Part shown: piece after piece, positions 6,741 through 13,186 of the stretch
How the letters are laid out: each line of letters starts with the position of its first letter
Position numbering within the stretch: the stretch's first letter is position 1
Source: Halococcaceae archaeon
Lineage (GTDB): Archaea; Halobacteriota; Halobacteria; Halobacteriales; Halalkalicoccaceae
NCBI GenBank assembly: GCA_007129135.1
Contig: SKWB01000064.1
Location: forward strand, 1-13,196
Reading direction: 5' to 3'
DNA length: 13,196 nt
Notes under the pieces: model-generated
What the model saw: only the letters and a program-made list of their open reading frames with translations
The model's database searches: none
What the model was told of the DNA's origin: nothing
Translations under genes and position numbers: made by a program

Positions 6741-7712
6741 ATGTCACGATCCGCGCTGGTCGGTAACGTGATCGCGATGCTCCACGACGCGGGCTTCGCC
6801 GTGAGCGACCGGTGTGCGATCCGACCGAAGAGCTTCGACGTCGCGGCACGGCGCGGCGAGGACCTCGTCCTCCTGAAGATCCTCGGCAACATCGACGGCC
6901 TCGACGCCGAGACCGGCGTCGAGATGCGCCGTCTCGGCGAGTACCTCGGCGCGACGCCGTTCGTCATCGGGCTCCGGACGCGCGACGAGGAGCTGAAACC
7001 GGGCGTCGTCTACTTCCGACACGGCGTCCCGGTGCTCTCTCCCGACACCGTCTACGACCTCGTCATCGAGGAGGTCCCGCCGCTGATCTACGCCGCCCCC
7101 GGCGGGCTCTACGTCAACATCGACGAGGAGATCCTCGCGGACGAGCGCCGCCAGCAGGACATGAGCCTCGGACAGCTCGCGAGCGAACTCGGCGTCTCCC
7201 GTCGTACCGTCTCGAAGTACGAGGACGGGATGAACGCCTCCATCGAGGTCGCGATGCGTCTGGAGGAGCTGTTCGACGCGCCGCTGACGAGCCCCGTCGA
7301 CGTGCTCACCGGGGCTGGCGACGTCCGCGAGTCGGAACCGACCCCCGAGGCGCTCTCGGTCGACCCGGACGACGAGCACATCGTCACCGTGCTCACCCGG
7401 GCGGGCTTCACCGTCCACCCGACCGCACGCGCCCCGTTCAAGGCCGTCAGCGAGGACGCGGACGAGGACGACGAGAACGTCCTCACCGGCCACTCCGAGC
7501 TCTCGAAGACCGCGCAGAAACGGGCGCGGATCATGGCCTCGATCGGCAAAGTGACGCTCACCCGCTCGGTCTACTTCGTCGACGAGGCGCCGAAGGAGGA
7601 GGTCGAGGGCACTGCGTTCATCGAGTGTGCGGAGGCCGAGGGGCTCAGCGACGCCGACGAACTGAAGGAGCTGATCCACGAGCGGACCGACCCGCCCGAA
7701 GAGGTCGCGTAG
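6741..7712 (+). CDS. Archaeal HTH-type transcriptional regulator (COG1395 family)
   Basis: A 323-residue, very acidic protein with three parts. The N-terminal domain (about 1-125) contains [21 protein letters not shown] classical XRE/Cro-type helix-turn-helix lies at about 135-190 ([20 protein letters not shown] from residue 141). The C-terminal domain (about 210-323) contains [20 protein letters not shown]. This arrangement is that of the archaea-specific putative HTH regulators of COG1395, widespread but poorly characterised. DNA binding is predicted from the HTH; targets are unknown. The start at 6741 is supported by the TATA box 27 nt upstream. It diverges from tiaS, and the shared 194-nt gap would allow it to act on both promoters, which is inference. 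Confidence 0.88.
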   Translation: MSRSALVGNVIAMLHDAGFAVSDRCAIRPKSFDVAARRGEDLVLLKILGNIDGLDAETGVEMRRLGEYLGATPFVIGLRTRDEELKPGVVYFRHGVPVLSPDTVYDLVIEEVPPLIYAAPGGLYVNIDEEILADERRQQDMSLGQLASELGVSRRTVSKYEDGMNASIEVAMRLEELFDAPLTSPVDVLTGAGDVRESEPTPEALSVDPDDEHIVTVLTRAGFTVHPTARAPFKAVSEDADEDDENVLTGHSELSKTAQKRARIMASIGKVTLTRSVYFVDEAPKEEVEGTAFIECAEAEGLSDADELKELIHERTDPPEEVA

Positions 7713-7823
7713 GTCGGGTTCGAGACGTCGCTGTGTTCGGTAGAGCTACCCGGTCCGGCCGAGAGTTCGTTCTCCCCGATCGACCGCCTCCGACGGATGC
7801 GTGCACCCCCGGCGGTCGTCGGT

Positions 7824-7923
7824 ACGGACTGCTGCACCCGTGGACCGCTCGGGCCGAGAGGCGGGTACCGGTCCCACCGGTACAGATTACAGCAGTCCGT
7901 AGTGGGGACGTCCACCCGAGCGG
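7824..7923. repeat. Compound inverted-repeat region between convergent genes
   Basis: This intergenic block contains three nested inverted repeats. The outer 11-bp arms ACGGACTGCTG (7824-7834) and CAGCAGTCCGT (7890-7900) match perfectly. The inner 8-bp arms GTACCGGT (7865-7872) and ACCGGTAC (7876-7883) have a 3-nt loop. The 9-bp arms CCGCTCGGG (7845-7853) and CCCGAGCGG (7915-7923) also match. The last pairing competes with the others, so alternative folds are possible. It lies between the stop of the HTH gene (7712, plus strand) and the stop of the FAD enzyme gene (7980, minus strand). A bidirectional terminator is therefore a plausible role; a structured RNA or dispersed element is also possible. 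Confidence 0.7.
7865..7900 (-). repeat. Palindromic intergenic element, copy A
   Basis: Read on the minus strand from 7900 down, it is ACGGACTGCTGTA, a 4-nt spacer, then GTACCGGT-GGG-ACCGGTAC. The same order occurs on the plus strand at 9528-9564 (copy B) with a 5-nt spacer and one mismatch in the loop (CGG). The shared 13-base block plus the 8+8 palindrome is far too long for chance over 1.7 kb. It begins 80 nt downstream of the FAD enzyme stop. Confidence 0.75.
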
Positions 7924-7979
7924 CCGAGAGCCCCGGAGGTCGATCGCCCAGCGGACGGACTACCAAGATCGGATTCGGC

Positions 7980-9326
7980 TCAAGAACCCGGTGTGAGTAC
8001 TCGCCACGCGATCGCCGGTCGAAACAGCGAGGTGGGCCGGTTCTCCATCGTGACGACACGGTTGAAGGCCTCGGCCAGTCTACCATCGGTCTGGGCCTTG
8101 CGATTGAGTCTGGCGACGTAGAGGTTCACGAGGTCCGTCCCGAACGGTTTGGGGCCGGTCGTCCGCTGGAACTGGAAGTCGGAGCCGACCGCGAGCCTCC
8201 ACGCGTCGTCGACGACGTCTGCGGCACGCTCGAAGAACCCGAGTGCGACCTCGTCGCTGCGCTCGGTCGCCAGCGCGTGGTGTAGCTGGAGGGCCTCGAG
8301 CGCGGCCACTGACATGCCCTGGCCGTAGATCGGGTTGAAGCTGGCGATCGCGTCACCGACGACGATCAGACCGGCGGGGAACCGTTCGAGGTCCTCGTAG
8401 CGGCGCCTGCGGTTCGCCGGGAACCGGTAGTGCGCGATCTCCTCCGAGACCAGCGCGTGCTCCTCGAGGAGGCGTTCTATATCGGGGATCGGGAGACTGG
8501 CAGCGTACTCGACGAACCCCTCCGGATCCGTCGGCGGCCGGTCGCCGTGGACGCCGACCAGCGTCAGCAGTCGTCGCCCGTGTTCGATCGGAAACGTTCC
8601 GCAGCCCCGCGTTCGCGGCGGGTTCGGCATCAGGAAGAACGACCGACGGCTCTCGGCGGGCCGTTCCAGGACGGCCGTGCTGTAGGTCAGGTCGATGTAC
8701 ACCTCGTCGGTCGTGGGCGACGGATAGCCGTGTCTCTCGAGCCAGGCAGGCGTCCGGGAGGTTCGTCCGGTGGCGTCGACGACCAGCTCGGCCTCGATCT
8801 CCCGTTCGCCACCCCCGGTTCGGACGATCACCCCCTCGACGGCCGTACCGTCGTCGACGAGGTAATCGACGAACTGACACCCGTCCCGTATCGTGACACG
8901 ATCGAGTGTGGCGACCCGTCGTCGGGTGATCCGCTCGAACAGCGGCCGGCTCGCACAGTACATCGGTATCCGGGTCGGCCCGTCGGCGAGGAAGTCCCCC
9001 TCCTCGTATACCGCCAGGTCGCTGGCGAGGTCGATCACCAGCGCGCCGGCCCCGATCAACTCCTCGCCGTAGCCGGAGAAGAGGTCCTCCAGCGTCGCCT
9101 GCCCTGCCGTCTGCATCACGTGGATGTGGCGTGCCTGGGGGGTCCCCGGACGGGCGACCGCGTCCTCCGGGAGCGAGTCTCGTTCGACGAGTGTGACCGT
9201 TTCGAACCGGTCGACCAGCACCCGGGTCGCGACCAGTCCGGCCATGCTCGCCCCGACGACCACCGCGTGTCCACCCCTCTCGGCGATCCGGTCGGGATCG
9301 TATCGGGGAACCGTTGTCACGGTCAT
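7980..9326 (-). CDS. FAD-dependent monooxygenase-like oxidoreductase
   Basis: A 448-residue flavoprotein of the p-hydroxybenzoate hydroxylase-like superfamily, whose members hydroxylate or epoxidise aromatic and polyketide-like substrates using NAD(P)H. The N-terminal dinucleotide-binding loop is VVVGASMAGLVATRVL (Gly25, Gly30), and the ribose-binding acid is Glu48 in LVERD. The segment GTPQARHIHV follows. A conserved Asp-Gly-type region is VVDATGRTSRTPAWLERHGY. The second FAD motif is GDAIASFNPIYGQGMSVAALEAL with Asp325. The C-terminal part (FRPAIAWRVLTPGS) completes the family's length. I chose the ATG at 9324-9326, since GAGGT stands about 8 nt upstream as a Shine-Dalgarno. An in-frame ATG at 9365 would add 13 residues of poor quality. 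The gene stands alone between two intergenic regions that carry inverted copies of one element. The substrate is unknown. The sequence style recalls bacterial, especially actinobacterial, enzymes, so transfer is possible. Confidence 0.85.
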   Translation of the reverse strand: MTVTTVPRYDPDRIAERGGHAVVVGASMAGLVATRVLVDRFETVTLVERDSLPEDAVARPGTPQARHIHVMQTAGQATLEDLFSGYGEELIGAGALVIDLASDLAVYEEGDFLADGPTRIPMYCASRPLFERITRRRVATLDRVTIRDGCQFVDYLVDDGTAVEGVIVRTGGGEREIEAELVVDATGRTSRTPAWLERHGYPSPTTDEVYIDLTYSTAVLERPAESRRSFFLMPNPPRTRGCGTFPIEHGRRLLTLVGVHGDRPPTDPEGFVEYAASLPIPDIERLLEEHALVSEEIAHYRFPANRRRRYEDLERFPAGLIVVGDAIASFNPIYGQGMSVAALEALQLHHALATERSDEVALGFFERAADVVDDAWRLAVGSDFQFQRTTGPKPFGTDLVNLYVARLNRKAQTDGRLAEAFNRVVTMENRPTSLFRPAIAWRVLTPGS

Positions 9327-9381
9327 CTGTCGACCTCTCACCGCACCCTCGGGTCGCGAGCACATAGCGTTACTTCGTGAC

Positions 9382-9395
9382 CACCTGCCCAGGTG
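9382..9395. promoter_or_regulatory. Perfect 6-bp inverted repeat upstream of the FAD enzyme gene
   Basis: CACCTG-CC-CAGGTG lies 56-69 nt upstream of the chosen start of the FAD enzyme, next to an AT-richer minus-strand stretch (GAAGTAACGCTATG, about 9362-9375) that could contain its TATA box. An operator is possible from the position and symmetry alone. No regulator can be named. Confidence 0.3.
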
Positions 9396-9527
9396 CTACG
9401 GTTCGATCAGTCGGTGACCGCCGTGGCCGTTCCGTACTCGACGGGAGACGGCCCACGAACTCCGGGACGTACTGACGAAGGCCCGTGTCCAGCCTCGGCG
9501 ATCGATGGCCGAGTTCCGATCGTCGAA

Positions 9528-9564
9528 ACGGACTGCTGTACGTCCGTACCGGTCGGACCGGTAC
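9528..9564 (+). repeat. Palindromic intergenic element, copy B
   Basis: ACGGACTGCTGTA (9528-9540), a 5-nt spacer, then GTACCGGT (9546-9553), CGG, ACCGGTAC (9557-9564). It is the inverse-orientation partner of copy A at 7865-7900. Outer arms CGAAACG (9524-9530) and CGTTTCG (9564-9570) extend the hairpin locally. The palindrome sits 39 nt downstream of the zinc-ribbon gene's stop at 9603, so it could also act as that gene's terminator. Confidence 0.75.
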
Positions 9565-9602
9565 GTTTCGGTCCGAACGGTGACCAGGAACACCAGCCCG
9601 TA

Positions 9603-9707
9603 TCAGGGGGCCACCAGCGCCCCGCGTTCCGCGACGTGCCCACACTCCGGACAGGTCTCGTAGCCCTGAACGATCGCCAGCCTCGTCTCGCAGTCGGGAC
9701 AGTCCAT
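9603..9707 (-). CDS. 34-residue zinc-ribbon microprotein
   Basis: A short ORF starting MDCPDCETRLAIVQGYETCP with two CxxC knuckles, Cys3/Cys6 and Cys19/Cys22, spaced as in a rubredoxin-type zinc ribbon. His24 follows, and the protein ends in GALVAP. Small zinc-finger proteins of this kind are common in haloarchaea, and few have known functions. The ATG at 9705-9707 has a strong AT-rich TATA region (GTATATACACTTATG, minus strand) 24-38 nt upstream, supporting real expression as a leaderless message. It follows the reductase-UbiA fusion gene on the same strand after a 53-nt gap. Expected to bind one zinc ion; nucleic acid or protein binding is undetermined. Confidence 0.78.
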   Translation of the reverse strand: MDCPDCETRLAIVQGYETCPECGHVAERGALVAP

Positions 9708-9730
9708 AGACCCCTCTGCTTTCGACGATC

Positions 9731-9745
9731 CATAAGTGTATATAC
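9731..9745 (-). promoter_or_regulatory. Promoter of the zinc-ribbon microprotein
   Basis: The minus strand reads GTATATACACTTATG, ending 24 nt before the ATG at 9707. Either the TATATA core or the TTATG part lies at the right distance for a leaderless or very short-leader transcript. It shows that this 34-residue gene is not simply dependent on read-through from the fusion gene. Confidence 0.6.
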
Positions 9746-9760
9746 GACGATCGACGAAAG

Positions 9761-11275
9761 TCAGAGGAGCGCGACGAGCGGCGCGAGCGCGAACCAGAGC
9801 AGGTAGCTCAGCGCGGCGATCATGGGGCCGTCGATCCGGCGGGGCTCGTCCGGTATCCGTCGCTCGAGCAGCCAGACGAGCCCGAGCGCGTGCGGGACGG
9901 AGAGGAGGACCAGGGCGGTGTAGGCACCCGGTACGAGCTCCGAGACGTAGAGGGCGACCCCCACCAGGGAGGCGAGGAGCGCCGTCGCCTGCGCGAACCG
10001 GACCGCCCCACCGATCCCGAACCGGACGGCGATCGTCCGTTTGCCGGCCGCCCGATCCGCGTCGTGGTCGGGGATCGCGGAGAGCGTGATCGAGGGGAAG
10101 ATAGAGAGCAGGTAGGGGAGGCCGACCAGCCACGGCAGCGGATCGAGCGGATCGCCGCCGAGGAAGACGAACCCGGGGAGGAGTACCCCGAGGCTGTGGG
10201 TGAACGCCACGTCGAGTTCGCCGAGCGTGCGGTAGGAGAGCTTCAGCGGGGCGAGCGTGTAGCCGAGCGCGAGGACGGCGAGGAGGGTCATGAGGCCCGC
10301 CATCACGGCGAGCGATCCGGTGCCGGTCGCCAGCACGCCGATCCCCGAGAGCCCCGAGAGCGAGAGCGCGACGACGATCCCGATCCTGACCTCACGAAAG
10401 CCGAGCGCGCCGTCGACGAGGACCTGCGATCCCCCCGTGAACGGCCCGGCGAACGTGTTCTCCCTATCCGTCTCGTAGTCGGCGTACTCGTTGCTCAGCA
10501 CGGTCGCGGCCTCGAGGAAGAAGAGAAACGAGAGCCCGAACCAGTAGACGAGCGAAGTGAACGCGTCGGTCCCGACGGCCGCGAGCGCGCCGATCGTGTA
10601 GGCGACCCACGCCATCGGGTAGAACTGGAGCCGAAGCGCCTGGAGCCACGCCGATACCGAGTGACGAAACCCCGACCACCGGGTGTCCGGACCGCTCTCC
10701 AGTGCCCTCCCGAGCGCCTCGGCCTCCGCCAGCCACGCATCGCGCTCCTCGCGATCCGAACCCTCGACCGGCCCGAAGTAGCTGACGCGCGTGGTCCGGA
10801 TGCCGGCGAAGCCGAGCGTCGCGTCCGTCACCGCGTTCGTCCCCGGCTGTCGCTGGATCAGCCGGTAAACCAGCGGCGGGACGTCCATCGTCACGAGCAG
10901 TTCCGCGGTCTTGTCGGTGAGCAGCTCCTCGTGGCCCGCGCCGTCGCCCTCGTCGTAGAACGAGAAGGCGAACCCCGGTGCGAAGGTCCGGTCGAAGAAA
11001 CCCTTGAGCAGCGCGGGCATCGTGCCCCACCAGTTCGGGTAGACGAAGACGAGGTGGTCCGCCCACTCGATCTCCCGCCGCGCGTCCCGCACGTCCGGTT
11101 CGGTGTGCTGGTCGGTCGGCTCTTCGGTTCTGACGTTCGGGTCGAACTCCATCCCCGTGACGGCGAGCGAGCGGACGTCCACCCCCGCCTCGGCCACCCC
11201 TCGCTCGTACGCATCCGCGAGCGCCCCGCAGAGGCTCTCGGGGCGTGGGTGCCCGAGGACGATCAGCACGTTCAC
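9761..11275 (-). CDS. NQO1/MdaB-type quinone reductase domain fused to a UbiA prenyltransferase
   Basis: One uninterrupted 504-residue frame carries two enzymes. Residues 1-195 are a flavodoxin-fold NAD(P)H oxidoreductase of the NQO1/MdaB/KefF type: flavin-site segment GHPRPES (8-14), YPNWWGTMPALLKGFFDR (79-96), and APGFAFSFYDEGDG after it. Such domains reduce quinones by two electrons in the cytoplasm. From about residue 205 the protein is a UbiA-family intramembrane prenyltransferase with about nine helices. The first Asp-rich motif is NEYADYETD (262-270), followed by GPFTGGSQVLVDG. The second is DHDADRAAGKRT with Asp403 and Asp407. MenA-like enzymes of this family attach a polyprenyl chain to an aromatic ring. 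The start is GTG at 11273-11275; an in-frame TGA three codons upstream leaves no earlier option, and the next ATG is residue 42. Both halves look intact, so this is a true fusion rather than a frameshift artefact. Confidence 0.9.
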   Translation of the reverse strand: MNVLIVLGHPRPESLCGALADAYERGVAEAGVDVRSLAVTGMEFDPNVRTEEPTDQHTEPDVRDARREIEWADHLVFVYPNWWGTMPALLKGFFDRTFAPGFAFSFYDEGDGAGHEELLTDKTAELLVTMDVPPLVYRLIQRQPGTNAVTDATLGFAGIRTTRVSYFGPVEGSDREERDAWLAEAEALGRALESGPDTRWSGFRHSVSAWLQALRLQFYPMAWVAYTIGALAAVGTDAFTSLVYWFGLSFLFFLEAATVLSNEYADYETDRENTFAGPFTGGSQVLVDGALGFREVRIGIVVALSLSGLSGIGVLATGTGSLAVMAGLMTLLAVLALGYTLAPLKLSYRTLGELDVAFTHSLGVLLPGFVFLGGDPLDPLPWLVGLPYLLSIFPSITLSAIPDHDADRAAGKRTIAVRFGIGGAVRFAQATALLASLVGVALYVSELVPGAYTALVLLSVPHALGLVWLLERRIPDEPRRIDGPMIAALSYLLWFALAPLVALL

Positions 11276-11285
11276 GCACGTTCAC
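11266..11285. repeat. 10-bp tandem duplication at the fusion gene's start codon
   Basis: GCACGTTCAC occurs twice in a row on the plus strand. On the coding strand this duplicates GTGAACGTGC, so the GTG start and the following codons exist twice, 10 nt apart and therefore in different frames. Only the downstream GTG (11275) opens the 504-residue frame. Confidence 0.8.
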
Positions 11286-11387
11286 TCGCCGGCGGCCGGG
11301 ATCGTTCATGGACTTGCACCTGCCGCCTCCGCTCCTCGCTACCGCTCCGCTCGCTCTCGTTGCGTGCCGGAGAAGACGCGGTCCGCC

Positions 11388-11636
11388 TCAGTTCCCGTAC
11401 GTCTCGTCGAGGTAGGCGACGATGTCGTCGCTCTCGTGCATCCCCTCGACCCCGTTCGAGTGGTCGAGCAGGACCGGGACCTCGGTCTGGCCGGTGACCT
11501 CCTTCACCTCGGTGCGGTCGGCGTGCGAGCGGGGGACCTCGTGGCTCTCGTACTCGAGACCGAGCTCGTCGAGTTTCGTCTTCACCTTCGCGCAGAACGG
11601 ACAGCCCGGCAGTTCGTACAGTTCGAGTTCACTCAT
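11388..11636 (-). CDS. Glutaredoxin-like protein
   Basis: An 82-residue thioredoxin-fold protein starting MSELELYELPGCPFCAKVKT. The redox-active pair is CPFC (Cys12, Cys15). The cis-proline segment is TEVPVLLD near residues 50-57, and the last helix begins at HESDDIVAYL, as in glutaredoxins and the N-terminal domain of glutathione S-transferases. The length is that of a full minimal glutaredoxin. It would exchange disulfides with a low-molecular-weight thiol or a protein partner in the cytoplasm; haloarchaea use gamma-glutamylcysteine in place of glutathione. I chose the ATG at 11634-11636; an upstream in-frame ATG at 11741 would overlap the permease gene and adds non-homologous residues. An AT-rich motif (GTGTTTTG) is about 27 nt upstream. 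It lies 41 nt after the permease stop. Confidence 0.88.
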   Translation of the reverse strand: MSELELYELPGCPFCAKVKTKLDELGLEYESHEVPRSHADRTEVKEVTGQTEVPVLLDHSNGVEGMHESDDIVAYLDETYGN

Positions 11637-11677
11637 CGAGAGAAACCACGGCTCCCAGCGGCAAAACACCGGCGCTT

Positions 11678-13144
11678 TCAGCCGACCATGCCGCTGGTCG
11701 TGACGTAGAAGTAGCCGACGAGCGCGAGCGCGGTCACCCACTGGCCGAGGTGGACCTCCCGGCCCTCACCCATCGCGAGCTTGATCAGCGGGTAGGCGAT
11801 GATCCCCGCGGCGAGGCCGTTGGCGATGGAGGCCGTCAGCGGCATGACGGTGATCGTCAGGCCAGCGGAGACCGCCCAGGCTGGGTCGCTCCAGTCGATG
11901 TCGAGCACGCCCTGGAGCATGATGATCCCCACCACCACGAGCGCGATGTAGGAGGCGTAGGTGGGGATCGCCGCGACGAGCGGGACGGCGACGAGCGCGA
12001 GCGCGAACAGGGCCGCGACGACGAGCGCGGTCAGCCCGGTTCGCCCGCCCTCCTCGATCCCGGTCGAGCTCTCGATGTACGTCGTCACGGTCGACGTGCC
12101 GACCATCGCGCCGAAGGTCGTCCCGACCGCGTCGGCCATCAGCGGCTTCTCGATCTCCGGGAGGTCGCCCTCCTCGTCGAGGAAGCCGCCGAACTGCGAG
12201 ACGCCGATCAGGGTGCCGGCGGTGTCGAAGAAGTCGACGAAGAAGAACGTGAAGACGACGAGCGCGAACGTGAACGCGTCGGCCTGCGAGAGCCCCTCGA
12301 CGAACGCGCCCGCGAGCGGCGTGATGTCGTACTGCGGCGAGAGCACCGTCTCGAAGGAGAGCTGGCCCGTCTCCTCGTCGACGAGCGCCTCCGGTCCCAG
12401 GACCGCCTCGTCGACGACGTTCGCGAGGATCAGCGCCCAGCCGGCGAGCGTCGTGGTGAGGATGCCGATGATGAGCGAGCCGGTGATCCCGCGCGCCCAG
12501 AGCATGAGCGTGAGCGCGAGGCCCGCGAGACCCAGCAGCGCGACCGGGCTCTGGGCGATGTTGCCGAGTTCGACGAGCGTCCCCTCGGGGTAGGGGACGA
12601 CGACCTCCATCTCCTGGAGTCCGAGGAAGAGCAGGAAGACCCCGATCCCGGCGCCGACGGAGAACTTCACGGGTTCGGGGAACAGTTCGATGACGTACCT
12701 CCTGACCCCGAGCGCGGTGATCGCGATGAAGATGATCCCCTCGACGAAGACCGCCGCGAGCGCGACCTGCCAGGGGATGCCCATCGCGAGTACGACCGTG
12801 AACGCGAAGAAGGCGTTCAGCCCCATCCCCGGCGCGAGGCCGAACGGACGGCGGGCGTAGAGCGCCATCACGAGCGTCGCGAGCACGCTCGCGAGGATCG
12901 TCGCGATGGCGAGCATCTGGAACACCTCGCCCGCTGTGTAGGTCGCACCGTCGATCGTCGTCTCCGGGTTCAGCCCCCCGTCCTCGTCGAAGCCGACGAT
13001 CGCACCCAGCAGGATGGAGGGGTTGACCACGATGATGTACGCCATCGCGAGGAACGTCGTCACCCCCGCGATCAGCTCGGTCCTGATCGAACTCCCCTCC
13101 TCGCTCACCTCGAAGAACTCGTCCAGCCTGTCAGCGGCGCCCAT
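11678..13144 (-). CDS. NCS2 family purine permease (AzgA/PbuG type)
   Basis: A 488-residue membrane transporter of the AzgA-like branch of the NCS2 family, which imports adenine, guanine or hypoxanthine by proton symport. It shows the signature GMGLNAFFAF (106-115), VDFFDTAGT (303-311) in the helix that forms part of the substrate site, and GTSTVTTYIESSTGIEEGGR from residue 349. About 12-14 hydrophobic segments are visible. An acidic loop of about 30 residues at 245-275 between membrane segments is a likely salt adaptation. The start at 13142-13144 gives the family's usual N-terminus (RLDEFFEVSEEGSSIRTELI). The exact purine cannot be told from sequence. The glutaredoxin gene follows on the same strand. 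Confidence 0.91.
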   Translation of the reverse strand: MGAADRLDEFFEVSEEGSSIRTELIAGVTTFLAMAYIIVVNPSILLGAIVGFDEDGGLNPETTIDGATYTAGEVFQMLAIATILASVLATLVMALYARRPFGLAPGMGLNAFFAFTVVLAMGIPWQVALAAVFVEGIIFIAITALGVRRYVIELFPEPVKFSVGAGIGVFLLFLGLQEMEVVVPYPEGTLVELGNIAQSPVALLGLAGLALTLMLWARGITGSLIIGILTTTLAGWALILANVVDEAVLGPEALVDEETGQLSFETVLSPQYDITPLAGAFVEGLSQADAFTFALVVFTFFFVDFFDTAGTLIGVSQFGGFLDEEGDLPEIEKPLMADAVGTTFGAMVGTSTVTTYIESSTGIEEGGRTGLTALVVAALFALALVAVPLVAAIPTYASYIALVVVGIIMLQGVLDIDWSDPAWAVSAGLTITVMPLTASIANGLAAGIIAYPLIKLAMGEGREVHLGQWVTALALVGYFYVTTSGMVG

Positions 13145-13176
13145 GTTGCACGTTCAAGCATACTCAGCAGTCGCTA

Positions 13177-13186
13177 CTTAAGAATT
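13177..13186 (-). promoter_or_regulatory. TATA-like box of the purine permease gene
   Basis: The minus strand reads ATTCTTAAGT, centred about 37 nt upstream of the permease ATG. A start of transcription some 27 nt downstream would leave a leader of about 10 nt. It is the only AT-rich block in the 52 nt of upstream sequence available before the window ends. Confidence 0.45.

Noticed and set aside
5293..6771. Long plus-strand frame opposite tiaS
   Set aside because: It is the antisense shadow of tiaS; the translation is Arg/Pro-rich with no recognisable domain.
6572..6967. Minus-strand frame overlapping the regulator start and its promoter
   Set aside because: It covers the TATA box and the first codons of the HTH gene and encodes a basic, motif-free peptide, unlike the acidic proteins around it.
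10640..10700. Possible frameshift or sequencing error joining two separate genes in the reductase-UbiA fusion
   Set aside because: The frame is open throughout, acidic and haloarchaeal in style across the junction. There is no start with a Shine-Dalgarno or TATA box there, so a real fusion is the simplest reading.
10464..11309. Frame with an ATG at 11309 upstream of the fusion gene's GTG, tested as its real start
   Set aside because: It is in a different frame, and its translation lacks the flavodoxin motifs. The fusion frame itself has a TGA just upstream of the GTG at 11275.
11286..11387. GC-rich repetitive-looking gap (CGCTCC/GCTCGC runs) between the fusion and glutaredoxin genes
   Set aside because: Only simple haloarchaeal GC-biased wording is visible; there is no clear palindrome, ORF or promoter to annotate.
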